64,000 nt of DNA. Source: Lacinutrix venerupis (GTDB taxonomy: Bacteria; Bacteroidota; Bacteroidia; Flavobacteriales; Flavobacteriaceae). The position numbers and the translations under genes are program-made. This document shows, one piece after another, positions 1 through 9,280 of the stretch. The notes below the pieces were generated by a model, which had not been told where the DNA came from, ran no database searches, and saw only the letters and a list, made by a program, of their open reading frames with translations. Location: contig NZ_RCCH01000006.1 of assembly GCF_003663945.1 (NCBI RefSeq), forward strand, positions 225,712 to 289,711. The letters run 5' to 3'. Position 1 is the first letter of the stretch; every line of letters begins with the position of its first letter.

Positions 1-54
1 TTGTAAGCGAGTAATACAATGTTGCTCGTCGTCTATAAGTATTGTTTTAATCAT

Positions 55-1836
55 TTAATATACAAGTTGTATTGGCAGCAATACTTCAATTCTAGTGCCT
101 TGAGATTTGTCAATAATTTTAATATCGCCTTTGGTTTTTTTTACTTTATTAATAATATCAATTCTACTTTTTGTAATAGCCATTCCCATAGATTTTTTGT
201 TTTCTAAATAAGTTATGCTATTTGTTTTTTCTCGCCCTACACCATTATCATCTACACTACAAAGAATCATTTTATTCTGCTTTTTAAAAGTAATAATAAT
301 ACTGCCTTTTTTGTTAGTTTGAGATAAGCCATGAATAATACTGTTTTCTATAAACGGTTGTAAAATCATAGGAGGAATCATTATATTCTCTGGGTCTAGG
401 CTTTTTTCAACTTCAATAGTATAATCAAATTTTTGTTCAAATCTTTTGCGTTCTATATCCAAATACATTTTTAAAAGTGCAATATCTTCGGATAATAAAA
501 TTTCACTTTTTTCAGAGTTTTCTAAGGTTAACCTCATTAATTTTGCAAACTTACCTAAGTAATCGCTAGCAGATTTTGTATCATTTTTTAAAATATAATC
601 ACCAATAGAATTTAAGGAATTAAATATAAAATGAGGATTCATTTGCGAGCGTAAAGCTTTAAGTTCTGTATCAGATACTTTAGCATTAAACTCGGCTTCT
701 TTGGTTTTTGTTACAGCTTCTTGTTTTCTTCGGTATAATATAAATCCAATTAAGGATGCAAAAATTAGAGCACTACCTCCTATAATAGATGTGTTTTTAA
801 TTGATTTTTGCCTTTCAATTTCTACTTGGGAAATAGCTCTGTCTTTATCTGCTTCGTATTGAATTTCTTTTCTTGAAATTTCAAGTTTTCTATCTGCATT
901 AATAACACTATCTCTTAAAACAATATGTTCTTTAAAGGCAGTGAGTGCTTTTTTGTAATCGCCTTTACTTTCATAAACGTTTGCTAACGTTGCTAAAGCA
1001 CTATTTTTTGTGGCCATATTATTTAATGCTTTATTTAGTTCTAAAGCATGTGTGGCATAATATTCGGCTTTTTCAATTATATTATTTTTTAAATAAACTT
1101 CAGCAGCATTTACATATGCCGATACTCGTAAAACTTCTAGTTTGTGGTTTTCAACAAGTTCTAAACTTTGGTTTGTGTTATTTAAACCGTCTACCATATA
1201 TCCGCCATTGGTTTGTACTAAACCCAAATTACTTTTAATATTAGCTATGTGTAGAATTTGCTTTACTGTATCTGCAACTGCAATAGCTTTTTTATAGTAA
1301 AAAATTGAGGAGTCGATTTTTTTTTGATGACCATAAATATTGCCAATATTAAAATAGGTATTGGTTCTGTGTATAGGATATTTTAATAATGCTTTATAGC
1401 TAGTTAATGCTTTTTTATAATCTTGTTGTTCGTAATGAATAAGTCCAATGTTTGTAAGTACTCCCACCGAATATTTATCGAGTTCTGGATGTTTTTCTAT
1501 AATGGTATAAGCATCTTGATAATGATCTAAAGCTTTTAATGGATTAGATTTAAAATAATGCTCAATAATACCAATACTATTAAGAGCAAGTACCATTCCT
1601 TTACTATAATCGAGTTTTTTTGAGATTTCTAAAGTTTTAAGATTGTAATCCATCCAAGTAGAATCTGTTGGAGTTAAAAACATCTTTCTAGCCACAAGTT
1701 TTGTCCTTAAATCTATATAAGTAGTGTCTTCGGTTTTGTAGTTTTTAATAACGTTTTCAAGAGAATCAATGGTCTTGTTTTGAGAAAAACATATCAAGGA
1801 TACCATGAAAAAGAGTGTTGGTAGTACTTTTTTCAT
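55..1836 (-). CDS. TPR-containing LytS/YehU-type sensor histidine kinase
   Basis: Probable membrane sensor kinase of the LytS/YehU type (His_kinase family), which signals to LytTR response regulators. The 593-residue protein starts with a signal peptide ending near residue 19 (CFSQ). TPR-like helical repeats follow (about 60-340), then a coiled stretch, one membrane helix (about 350-372) before an RRK stop-transfer, and the kinase core. The core has the family motif MNPHFIFNSLNS with the phospho-acceptor at His402 and a C-terminal ATPase domain (DDNGVGRE). The sensing part would therefore be periplasmic. No regulator gene is adjacent; the nearest LytTR regulator lies about 5 kb away on the same strand, with opposite-strand genes between. 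Family assignment is firm; the ligand and the partner are unknown. Confidence 0.9.
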   Translation of the reverse strand: MKKVLPTLFFMVSLICFSQNKTIDSLENVIKNYKTEDTTYIDLRTKLVARKMFLTPTDSTWMDYNLKTLEISKKLDYSKGMVLALNSIGIIEHYFKSNPLKALDHYQDAYTIIEKHPELDKYSVGVLTNIGLIHYEQQDYKKALTSYKALLKYPIHRTNTYFNIGNIYGHQKKIDSSIFYYKKAIAVADTVKQILHIANIKSNLGLVQTNGGYMVDGLNNTNQSLELVENHKLEVLRVSAYVNAAEVYLKNNIIEKAEYYATHALELNKALNNMATKNSALATLANVYESKGDYKKALTAFKEHIVLRDSVINADRKLEISRKEIQYEADKDRAISQVEIERQKSIKNTSIIGGSALIFASLIGFILYRRKQEAVTKTKEAEFNAKVSDTELKALRSQMNPHFIFNSLNSIGDYILKNDTKSASDYLGKFAKLMRLTLENSEKSEILLSEDIALLKMYLDIERKRFEQKFDYTIEVEKSLDPENIMIPPMILQPFIENSIIHGLSQTNKKGSIIITFKKQNKMILCSVDDNGVGREKTNSITYLENKKSMGMAITKSRIDIINKVKKTKGDIKIIDKSQGTRIEVLLPIQLVY

Positions 1837-2002
1837 TTTAAACTTTAATAATTAATAGCTGTATAAAAATAGCAATTAATTGTTAGAAGTAACTTACAAA
1901 AGCAACGTTAATGTGTTTAAAGTCAACGATAATAAGTTTGTTGTAGTTTTTTTGATAAAAATAGGATTGCTTTATAAAGGCTTAATCCAAATAAAAAAAG
2001 AA

Positions 2003-3142
2003 ATGAAAGCAAAATTACTTTTTATTTTTATTCTTATCATTTCAAATGCAAACGCACAACTGCAAGCACCGCCAGTTCCAGAGACTTGGGAAACAGATCT
2101 TTGGTTTGTAGACGATTGGTTACATGTAGCTACTGTAAATTATAGTTTTAATTCAGATTGTCTGCCAGATTATGTTTTACAACAAACATTAGATTTTTCA
2201 ACAAGTATTTTTGGAAATAGTACACAATTAAGCATTAGTTATAATGCTAATTCCCAAATGACGACGAGTACAAATGAACTTTGGAATGCCAATCTTCAAG
2301 TTTGGGAGAACGAAAGGCGTACAGATTTTTCATACCTAGGTAATAATTTAAGTTTAGTAGAAGTTTATATTTGGGAAAATAGTAATTGGGAAATTAACGA
2401 AACCATTGAAAACGCTTATAATGGCAGCGATTTATTAATAGAGTCTCTTTATAAAGAATGGAGTATACCTTTAAATAGTCTTGTTAATAGAGATAAAAGT
2501 AATTACACGTATACTGCATTTTCTCAAATAGATACAATTATAAATAGTAATTGGGATGCGGTTAATTCAATCTGGATAGATAGTTCAAAAATAACTTATG
2601 TATATAATTCAAATAATGTAGTAGTTTCTAAAATTTCCCAAAATTGGGATGGCAACCAATGGGTAAATAATAATATTGAAGTTTATAGTTACGATAGTAA
2701 TGGTTTTTTAATAGAACTGTTACAATCAAATTGGAACTTAAATACAGGCGTTTACGATGAGACTCAAAGAAAGCTTTACACAAATAATAGTGATGGTAAC
2801 CAAATTATAGTGGTAGATCAAACTAATGTTTTAGGAACTTGGACTAACACTACAAGAGATCGCCGTACGTATCCAAACTGTCAAACTCTTAATGCGGAAG
2901 ATGTCGTTTTTTCAAGTTTAGAAGTTTACCCAAATCCAGTACAAAATCAACTAATTATAGAAATAGAAGGCAATACTACAGGTGTCATTAGGATATGCGA
3001 TGTTAATGGGCGCAAAATTTTTACTCAAAACATATTAAACAGAATTAATAAAGTGGATGTTTCAACATTAAAAACAGGAATGTATTTGTTACAAATTACT
3101 AAAGACAATAAAACAAGTACAAAAAAAATAATTAAACAGTAG
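2003..3142 (+). CDS. secreted protein with T9SS type A sorting domain
   Basis: Exported protein of unknown function. The start is placed at the ATG before MKAKLLFIFILIISNANAQ, a clear signal peptide; the frame stays open 41 codons upstream, but that extension has no signal-like sequence. The middle contains degenerate repeats with the pattern W-(E/D)-N-x-x-W plus Tyr- and Asn-rich strands, resembling beta repeats common in flavobacterial surface proteins. The last 75 or so residues (LEVYPNPVQNQLIIE through KIIKQ) form a T9SS type A sorting domain, so the protein should cross the outer membrane by T9SS and be attached or released. It leads a run of three small exported-protein genes on the same strand. 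Sorting-domain call firm; biological role unknown. Confidence 0.85.
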   Translation: MKAKLLFIFILIISNANAQLQAPPVPETWETDLWFVDDWLHVATVNYSFNSDCLPDYVLQQTLDFSTSIFGNSTQLSISYNANSQMTTSTNELWNANLQVWENERRTDFSYLGNNLSLVEVYIWENSNWEINETIENAYNGSDLLIESLYKEWSIPLNSLVNRDKSNYTYTAFSQIDTIINSNWDAVNSIWIDSSKITYVYNSNNVVVSKISQNWDGNQWVNNNIEVYSYDSNGFLIELLQSNWNLNTGVYDETQRKLYTNNSDGNQIIVVDQTNVLGTWTNTTRDRRTYPNCQTLNAEDVVFSSLEVYPNPVQNQLIIEIEGNTTGVIRICDVNGRKIFTQNILNRINKVDVSTLKTGMYLLQITKDNKTSTKKIIKQ

Positions 3143-3181
3143 CTTAATTTATGTTTTAAAAAAAGTTCTAAATAAAAATTT

Positions 3182-3631
3182 ATGAAAACAAAAAGAATAT
3201 TACAACAACGCATATGTATAGTTATGGCTCTATTATTTTTAATACCATTGCTAGGTTTCTCTCAGAAAAAAAGATTAAAACCACCAAAACGAGTCTCGAA
3301 AATTGAAAGTGTAGATCAATTTGTAGAAAACTCTTTTGATTTATATCATAAGGTATTTGTGTACGATAGTTTAACAACAGTTGGAGTAGAGGTACCTGCT
3401 GAAATTGAAGATACTTTAATTGAACGGGCAGAACGAGATGTAGATAGTTTGTGGCAAATTTTACCAACAATTTTAGATGATATGACTAGTGGAAACGCTA
3501 ATATTATGAAAAAAGGAAAAGCAACCATTAATTTAAATAAGTCTAAAAAAGCACTTAAATACTGTATGCAAACGGTTAAAATGTATTTTAAAGGTGAGGA
3601 AGAAGAGAGTGTTGATGACAATAAAAATTAA
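3182..3631 (+). CDS. small exported hypothetical protein
   Basis: 149-residue protein I do not recognise. It begins with a basic N-terminus and a hydrophobic stretch ending in GFSQ, typical of a Bacteroidota signal peptide, followed by a very basic patch (KKRLKPPKRVSK) and a soluble, mostly helical, charged body with an acidic tail. No membrane segment or catalytic motif is visible. It lies 39 bases after the T9SS cargo gene and only 13 bases before the next gene, with no terminator between them, so co-transcription is likely. Probably periplasmic; function unknown. Confidence 0.7.
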   Translation: MKTKRILQQRICIVMALLFLIPLLGFSQKKRLKPPKRVSKIESVDQFVENSFDLYHKVFVYDSLTTVGVEVPAEIEDTLIERAERDVDSLWQILPTILDDMTSGNANIMKKGKATINLNKSKKALKYCMQTVKMYFKGEEEESVDDNKN

Positions 3632-3644
3632 ACAATAATTAAAA

Positions 3645-4526
3645 ATGAATGTTTTAAAAATTATAGTTGTAACAAGTCTTTTTTTCTTAGTCAATTTGGT
3701 TAATAGTCAGTCGTATAAACCATCATTTAGAGTAGATATGTGCGATTGTTTAACATTAGAAATACAAAAACGTAAGCTTACAGAAAATGCATACAAAGCA
3801 TGCTTTAGAGAAACATTACCAAAATATGCAACATTAATTGATGCTCAAATTGTTGAAGAAGATATTAATAAAAAAATGCTTTTAGGCCAATTAGCTAGAA
3901 AGGATTTGCTTATTTCTATAAGACCAGAATTGGTATATACTTGCGAAGCTTATTTTAATCATTTAGAAAGCGAAAAATTAAGTAAGAAACTTATAATTAG
4001 AGAACAAGCTAGAGAAAGTGATTTAGAAAAATTTAATCAGCTTGTTGCTATGTCTCCAAATACTTATAGTTATTTTTCTAGAGCACAATTGCATTATAAT
4101 TTAGGAAATTTAGATGCAGCAGAAACAGATATTAAATCTTGTATAGAAATTAACCCAAATAAAGATAACATAAAATCAAGACGACACGAACTGCTTTTAA
4201 TGGCACTAATACATGAGGAAAGAAATAATTATACAGAAGCTATTACTTTATACGACCTAGCTTATTTTGGCGAGATGGATGTTGAAGTAGCTATTTTAAG
4301 AGCCGTAGCAGATAAAAATAATGGCGGCTCAATTGCTAATATTCCAAAACTTAAAGATAGCGCAGAAAATGTATTAAGTTCTAATAAACCTAGTAGAAGA
4401 CGCTCTACTACAAGCAATCAAACAAGAAGTCAATCTCAAAATAAAACGCAAACGACACAAAGCATACAATCTAAAAAGAAAAAAGATACATCGTCTTTAA
4501 AAAAACTATTTAAAATAGACGATTAA
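3645..4526 (+). CDS. exported TPR-like protein
   Basis: 293-residue exported protein of unknown function. A signal peptide (to about VNSQS, residue 22) is followed by a helical region with conserved-looking Cys residues (CDCLTLE near 29-35, then ACF and YTCE). Around residues 140-210 there are one or two TPR-like units with the pattern YFSRAQLHYNLGNLDAAETDIKSCIEINP. The tail (about 245-293) is Ser/Thr/Gln/Lys-rich and looks disordered. It is the last gene of a short same-strand group and is followed by a strong hairpin terminator before priA. TPRs suggest protein-protein contacts in the periplasm; nothing indicates the partner. Confidence 0.7.
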   Translation: MNVLKIIVVTSLFFLVNLVNSQSYKPSFRVDMCDCLTLEIQKRKLTENAYKACFRETLPKYATLIDAQIVEEDINKKMLLGQLARKDLLISIRPELVYTCEAYFNHLESEKLSKKLIIREQARESDLEKFNQLVAMSPNTYSYFSRAQLHYNLGNLDAAETDIKSCIEINPNKDNIKSRRHELLLMALIHEERNNYTEAITLYDLAYFGEMDVEVAILRAVADKNNGGSIANIPKLKDSAENVLSSNKPSRRRSTTSNQTRSQSQNKTQTTQSIQSKKKKDTSSLKKLFKIDD

Positions 4527-4537
4527 ATTTTAACCTT

Positions 4538-4568
4538 AAAAACCATTACTTTTAGCAATGGTTTTTTT
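4538..4568 (+). terminator. intrinsic terminator before priA
   Basis: A perfect 10-bp stem (AAAAACCATT / AATGGTTTTT) with a 9-base loop runs into a T tract. It lies 12 bases after the TPR-like gene and ends that transcription unit; the A-rich 5' arm could also work on the other strand. Confidence 0.85.
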
Positions 4569-4580
4569 GTGTAAACCTAT

Positions 4581-4588
4581 TACCTTTG
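4581..4588 (+). promoter_or_regulatory. candidate -7 box of priA promoter
   Basis: TACCTTTG matches the Bacteroidota -7 consensus TAnnTTTG exactly. It ends only 4 bases before the priA ATG and just after the upstream terminator. No well-spaced TTG -33 element is visible. If real, the priA mRNA would be leaderless or nearly so. Confidence 0.4.
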
Positions 4589-4592
4589 GGCT

Positions 4593-7046
4593 ATGGGTTA
4601 TTTTATAGACGTAATATTGGCAATTCCCGTAGAAAGGATGTTTACCTACAGTATAACACAGGCAGAATCTGAGTTTTTACAAGTAGGTATGCGTGTGTCT
4701 GTGCCTTTTGGTAAATCTAAAATTCACACCGGATTAGTAGGAGCTATACATACTAACGCACCACAAATTTATGAAGCTAAAGAGATTCATCAAATTTTAG
4801 ACGAAACACCTATTGTTACTCAAAAACAACTTGAATTCTGGCAGTGGATTGCAAAGTATTACATGTGTACTGTTGGAGAAGTAATGAGAGCAGCTTTACC
4901 AAATGCATTTATTTTAGAAAGCGAAACACTAATTAGTAGAAATTTAAAAAAAGAAATAAAAGATACAGACTTAAAGGACGACGAATTTTTAGTTTTCGAA
5001 GCTTTGCACCATCAATCTACTTTAAAAATACAAGAAGTATCTAGTATTCTTGATAAAAAAAATGTGCTTCCAGTAATTAAGCGATTAATAGATAAAGAAG
5101 TTATTTTATTGCAAGAAGAAATTTACGATAAATACAAACCAAAATACGTAAGGTATGTAAAACTTCAGGCGCAATATACAAGCGAAATAGGGTTACATCA
5201 ACTCTTGCAAGATTTAAGTCGAGCCGAAAAGCAAAGACAAGTTGTTATGACTTTGTTTTCAATTTCAGCAAAAACAAAGAAGCCTATTAAAGTAAAAGAT
5301 TTAATAGAAGAAAGTGGAGCTTCTGCTGCAATTGTAAAAGCGTTAATAGATAAAGAGATTCTAGAGGAATATCATATTCAAACCGATCGTGTTCAATACG
5401 AAGGAGAAGATAATGAGGCAACAAAAGCATTAAACCAATACCAAACAGAAGCGTTAAAACAAATAAAAAATAAGTTTGAAACTCAAAATGTAATAGTATT
5501 GCACGGCATTACTTCTTCTGGAAAAACAGAAGTGTATGTTAAGCTTATAGAAGATGTTTTATTAAAAGGAAAGCAGGTGCTATATCTATTACCAGAAATA
5601 GCATTAACTACACAATTAGTAACAAGGCTTCAAAACTATTTTGGAGAGCAGGTTGCTGTGTTTCATAGTAAATACTCTGCTCATGAACGTGTTGAGGTTT
5701 ATAATAATGTATTAGAAAACACTAATACAGCTAAAATAATTTTAGGTGCCCGCTCTTCTATATTTTTACCATTTCACGATTTAGGATTAATTATTGTAGA
5801 TGAAGAACATGAACAATCTTTTAAACAATTTAATCCAGCACCACGATACCATGCAAGAGATGCAGCAGTAGTTTTGGCTCATTTGCACAAAGCTAAAACA
5901 CTTTTAGGAAGCGCAACACCAAGTTTAGAAAGTTACAAGAATGCAATAGATAATAAATATGGTTTAGTAGAAATAAATAGACGTTATAATAATGTGCAAT
6001 TACCCGATACAGAATTAGTAGATATTGCAGATAAATATAAGAGAAAACTTATGAAAGGTCATTTTAGCGATAGAATGATTGAAGAAATCACCGAGGCCTT
6101 AGAAGAAGGATATCAAGTTATTTTGTTTCAAAACAGAAGAGGTTATTCACCAATAGTAGAGTGTAATACTTGTGGTCATTCTCCACAATGCCCAAATTGC
6201 GATGTAAGTTTAACTTATCATCAATATAGAAAACAATTACGTTGCCATTATTGTGGACATAACAGCGCAATGTTGCAAAAGTGTATGGCTTGTGGAACTT
6301 CAAATTTAGATACTAAAGGATTTGGAACAGAACAAATTGAAACCGAAGCAAAATCACTTTTTCCAAAAGCTAAAGTTGCACGAATGGATTTAGATACCAC
6401 ACGCGGGAAACATGGCTACGAGAAAATAATAACAGCTTTAGAACAGCAAGAAATAGATATTTTAGTTGGTACACAAATGCTTACTAAAGGATTAGATTTT
6501 AGAAATGTAAAACTTGTTGGGATTATGAATGCAGATAATATGCTCAATTTTCCAGACTTTAGAGCTCACGAAAGAAGTTTTCAACTCATGCTTCAGGTTT
6601 CTGGTCGTGCAGGAAGAACAGATAAAAGAGGGAAAGTATTAATTCAAACTTATAATCCTTATCATAAAATTTTACAACAAGTGTCTACCAATAATTATTT
6701 AGACATGTTTAAAGAACAGCTGCAAGAACGTCGTGATTTTAAATATCCTCCTTTTTTTAGACTTATAAAAATAACATTAAAACATAGAGATTATAATAAA
6801 GTAGAAACAGCTAGCGACTGGTTTGCAAAGTCTTTAAGGCAAGTTTTTAAAACTAATATTTTAGGCCCAGAGTTTCCGCCGGTATCTCGCGTAAGAAATC
6901 AATACTTAAAAAACATTTTAATTAAAATTCCGCAACAGCAATCTTTAGCAAAAACAAAAGAAGCTATTAATAAAATTAATTCAAGTTTTGAGGCTGTTGG
7001 ACCTTTTAAAGGTGTTCGCGTTATAATAAACGTAGATAATTATTAG
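4593..7046 (+). CDS. priA: primosomal protein N' (replication restart helicase PriA)
   Basis: 3'-to-5' superfamily 2 DNA helicase that recognises stalled forks and reloads the replisome. The 817-residue protein has the family's full architecture: an N-terminal 3'-DNA-binding domain (FIDVILAIPVERMFTYSI), a winged-helix region, and the helicase with Walker A SSGKT (308-312) and Walker B DEEH. A zinc-binding insertion begins at Cys524/Cys527 and continues CPNC, CHYC and CMAC, giving the eight cysteines expected. The C-terminal helicase motif VSGRAGR follows. The start chosen matches the usual PriA N-terminus and lies 24 bases past a terminator, so the gene probably has its own promoter. It is followed by a convergent regulator gene. 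Confidence 0.98.
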   Translation: MGYFIDVILAIPVERMFTYSITQAESEFLQVGMRVSVPFGKSKIHTGLVGAIHTNAPQIYEAKEIHQILDETPIVTQKQLEFWQWIAKYYMCTVGEVMRAALPNAFILESETLISRNLKKEIKDTDLKDDEFLVFEALHHQSTLKIQEVSSILDKKNVLPVIKRLIDKEVILLQEEIYDKYKPKYVRYVKLQAQYTSEIGLHQLLQDLSRAEKQRQVVMTLFSISAKTKKPIKVKDLIEESGASAAIVKALIDKEILEEYHIQTDRVQYEGEDNEATKALNQYQTEALKQIKNKFETQNVIVLHGITSSGKTEVYVKLIEDVLLKGKQVLYLLPEIALTTQLVTRLQNYFGEQVAVFHSKYSAHERVEVYNNVLENTNTAKIILGARSSIFLPFHDLGLIIVDEEHEQSFKQFNPAPRYHARDAAVVLAHLHKAKTLLGSATPSLESYKNAIDNKYGLVEINRRYNNVQLPDTELVDIADKYKRKLMKGHFSDRMIEEITEALEEGYQVILFQNRRGYSPIVECNTCGHSPQCPNCDVSLTYHQYRKQLRCHYCGHNSAMLQKCMACGTSNLDTKGFGTEQIETEAKSLFPKAKVARMDLDTTRGKHGYEKIITALEQQEIDILVGTQMLTKGLDFRNVKLVGIMNADNMLNFPDFRAHERSFQLMLQVSGRAGRTDKRGKVLIQTYNPYHKILQQVSTNNYLDMFKEQLQERRDFKYPPFFRLIKITLKHRDYNKVETASDWFAKSLRQVFKTNILGPEFPPVSRVRNQYLKNILIKIPQQQSLAKTKEAINKINSSFEAVGPFKGVRVIINVDNY

Positions 7047-7115
7047 TAATAATTGTTGTTACAGCACTTTGCGAGATTTGTATAAAAAAGCACGCTTAAA
7101 AAGACTGTTTAAAAG

Positions 7116-7143
7116 TAAAAATCCTACTCGATAGAGTAGGATT
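7116..7143 (-). terminator. terminator of the LytTR regulator gene (possibly bidirectional)
   Basis: A perfect 10-bp stem (AATCCTACTC / GAGTAGGATT) with a GATA loop sits between the convergent priA and regulator genes. Read on the minus strand it is followed by a T-rich run (TTTTTACTTTT), so it mainly serves the regulator gene. Confidence 0.75.
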
Positions 7144-7175
7144 AGTTTAGTTAATTAAAATAAGTGCGGTTAAGT

Positions 7176-7871
7176 TTAAATATTATTTAGGGCATCAACA
7201 AGCAATGTTTTTTTATTTCTACTTAAAGGGATTTCGTAGGAACCAACTTCAACATTTTTACTGTTAAATCTATCTACTTTGTCAAGATTTACAATATAAG
7301 ATTTGTGTATTCTTAAAAATTTACCGTCAGGTAATTCGCCTTCAAAAGCTTTCATTGTAGATAAAACAACAAGAGAAGTATCTTCGGTAACTAATTTTAC
7401 ATAATCACCAAGAGCTTCAATCCATTTTATATCTTTAATATATACTTTACGTTTTTTAAGGTTACTTTTTACAAAAATATGTTCACCTTCGGTTTCGTTA
7501 AAATCTAATTTAAGTTTATGTTGTTCTAAAGCTTTTTCAACAGCTTGATTAAAACGTTCACGAGTAATAGGTTTTTGTAGGTAATCTGTAGCATCGTAAT
7601 TAAAAGCTTTAAAAGCGTATTCAGTTTTTCCAGTAACAAAAATAATTTGTGGTCTGTTATTTAATACGTCTAAAAGCTCGAAACCATTAAGTACGGGCAT
7701 TTCAATATCTAGAAATATAAGATCTACCTTGTGAGTATTTAATCCGTTTTTTGTTTCTAAAGCACTGCTGTATTCAGCAATAAGATTTAATGAGTTATTG
7801 TTCTCAATCAATTTAACTATTGAAAGTCTTTGTATTGCTGAGTCATCAACTACTACACAATTTAGAGTCAT
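7176..7871 (-). CDS. LytTR-family response regulator
   Basis: DNA-binding response regulator. The receiver domain spans about residues 3-120, with the phospho-acceptor Asp55 in LIFLDIEMP, followed by a LytTR DNA-binding domain (about 135-230; KDIKWIEALGDYVKLV and LRIHKSYIVNLDKV are typical). The ATG before MTLNCVVVDDS is the chosen start because the receiver beta-1 strand begins there; a TTG 11 codons upstream adds no conserved sequence. Such regulators work with TPR/LytS-type kinases like the one at the left edge of the window, but the genes are not adjacent, so pairing is inference. It lies divergent from the ribosomal operon. Confidence 0.93.
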   Translation of the reverse strand: MTLNCVVVDDSAIQRLSIVKLIENNNSLNLIAEYSSALETKNGLNTHKVDLIFLDIEMPVLNGFELLDVLNNRPQIIFVTGKTEYAFKAFNYDATDYLQKPITRERFNQAVEKALEQHKLKLDFNETEGEHIFVKSNLKKRKVYIKDIKWIEALGDYVKLVTEDTSLVVLSTMKAFEGELPDGKFLRIHKSYIVNLDKVDRFNSKNVEVGSYEIPLSRNKKTLLVDALNNI

Positions 7872-8017
7872 AGCGTTTGTATATTTGGGTTTAATTATCG
7901 ACAATGTTACAAAAAATTCGGATTAAAACCAAAAAACATCGCTTAAATGTAAAATTTAACATTTTTTTTAGATTTAAAATGAGCTTAAAAATTGTTTCAA
8001 TTTAATTTTAAAAAGAA

Positions 8018-8048
8018 TTGTGAGTTATAATAAAAAGAGTTATTTTTG
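8018..8048 (+). promoter_or_regulatory. promoter of the rpsF-rpsR-rplI operon
   Basis: A TTG (-33) and TATTTTTG (exact match to TAnnTTTG, -7) are separated by 20 bases, the arrangement of the primary Bacteroidota sigma-factor promoter. The -7 box ends 32 bases before the rpsF ATG, leaving a short leader. Confidence 0.75.
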
Positions 8049-8080
8049 CACTCATTTTTAACACAAATAAATAGATTTTT

Positions 8081-8419
8081 ATGAATCATTATGAAACTGT
8101 TTTCATCTTAAATCCCGTTTTATCTGATACACAGATAAAGGAAACAGTAAAGAAATACGAAGATTTTCTTACTGAAAGAGGAGCAAAGATGGTAGCCAAA
8201 GAAGATTGGGGCTTAAAAAAATTAGCTTACCCAATTCAAAACAAAAAAAGTGGATTTTACCACTTATTTGAGTACACTATAGATGGTGAACACATTACTC
8301 CTTTAGAAGTAGAGTTTAGACGTGATGAGCGTTTTATGCGTTACTTAACTGTAGCTTTAGACAAGCACGCGATTTCGTGGGCAGAGAGAAGAAGAGTTAA
8401 ATTAAACAAAAAAGCGTAA
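8081..8419 (+). CDS. rpsF: 30S ribosomal protein S6
   Basis: Small-subunit ribosomal protein that binds with S18 in the 30S platform. The 112-residue product starts [14 protein letters not shown] and contains the family features [22 protein letters not shown] and [18 protein letters not shown]. It is the first gene of the conserved rpsF-rpsR-rplI operon, two bases before rpsR, with a good promoter just upstream. Length and ends are normal for Bacteroidota S6. Confidence 0.98.
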   Translation: MNHYETVFILNPVLSDTQIKETVKKYEDFLTERGAKMVAKEDWGLKKLAYPIQNKKSGFYHLFEYTIDGEHITPLEVEFRRDERFMRYLTVALDKHAISWAERRRVKLNKKA

Positions 8420-8421
8420 TT

Positions 8422-8718
8422 ATGGCATCTATCGAACAACAAGCAAAAGGAAAAAAAGAAGGTGAAATTAGATATTTAACACCTTTAAATATTGATACGA
8501 ACAAGCAAAAAAAATATTGTCGTTTCAAAAAATCTGGAATCAAGTATGTAGATTACAAAGATGCAGATTGGTTATTAGGGTTTGTTAATGAGCAAGGTAA
8601 AATTTTACCAAGACGTTTAACAGGAACTTCTTTAAAATACCAAAGAAAAGTATCTGTAGCAGTAAAAAGAGCACGTCACTTAGCTTTATTACCATACGTA
8701 ACAGATTTATTAAAATAA
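8422..8718 (+). CDS. rpsR: 30S ribosomal protein S18
   Basis: Small basic ribosomal protein that forms a heterodimer with S6. The 98 residues contain the S18 core ([18 protein letters not shown], then [31 protein letters not shown]). The short N-terminal extension of about 20 residues before that core is usual in this phylum. It is tightly packed after rpsF and 13 bases before rplI. Confidence 0.98.
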   Translation: MASIEQQAKGKKEGEIRYLTPLNIDTNKQKKYCRFKKSGIKYVDYKDADWLLGFVNEQGKILPRRLTGTSLKYQRKVSVAVKRARHLALLPYVTDLLK

Positions 8719-8731
8719 AACTAGCATAACA

Positions 8732-9193
8732 ATGGAACTTATATTAAAACAAGACGTTGAAAACTTAGGATTTAAAGACGATGTTGTAACGGTTAAGAAC
8801 GGTTATGGTAGAAATTTTTTAATTCCTACAGGACACGCTGTATTGGCAACATCTTCTGCAAAGAAAGTATTAGCCGAAAACTTAAAGCAACGTGCCTTTA
8901 AAGACAAAAAATTAATTGAAGAAGCGAATACTACAATTGAAGCTTTAAAACAATTAGATATTAAAATCGCTGCTAAAGCAACAGAAGGAGCTTCAGCTGG
9001 AGATAAATTATTTGGATCTGTAACTAAATTAGATTTAGTGGATGCTTTCGAAAAAGAAGGACACACTATTGATAGAAAGTTTATCACTATTACAGGTGGA
9101 AACATTAAACGTTTAGGACAGTACACAGCAACTGTACGTTTACACAGAGAAGCAACAGCAGATATTGATTTTGAAGTTGTAGCTAAATCTTAA
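8732..9193 (+). CDS. rplI: 50S ribosomal protein L9
   Basis: Large-subunit protein L9 with two RNA-binding lobes joined by a long helix. The N-terminal lobe is canonical (MELILKQDVENLGFKDDVV, then VKNGYGRNFLIPTGHAV), the charged connecting helix covers about residues 40-75, and the C-terminal lobe ends near residue 150. It is the last gene of the ribosomal operon and is followed 20 bases later by a strong terminator. Confidence 0.98.
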   Translation: MELILKQDVENLGFKDDVVTVKNGYGRNFLIPTGHAVLATSSAKKVLAENLKQRAFKDKKLIEEANTTIEALKQLDIKIAAKATEGASAGDKLFGSVTKLDLVDAFEKEGHTIDRKFITITGGNIKRLGQYTATVRLHREATADIDFEVVAKS

Positions 9194-9213
9194 GATTTTA
9201 AATCACATAATAC

Positions 9214-9247
9214 AAAACCGTTTGGAGTCTCTTCAAACGGTTTTTTT
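9214..9247 (+). terminator. terminator of the ribosomal protein operon
   Basis: A perfect 11-bp stem (AAAACCGTTTG / CAAACGGTTTT) with a 9-base loop and a T run, directly downstream of rplI. Confidence 0.9.
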
Positions 9248-9280
9248 AATTTTAAATTTTACGCTAACGCAGAATTACTA

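Noticed and set aside
1880..2002. N-terminal extension of the first T9SS cargo protein
   Set aside because: The ATG at 2003 gives an immediate, typical signal peptide; the extra 41 residues would bury it.
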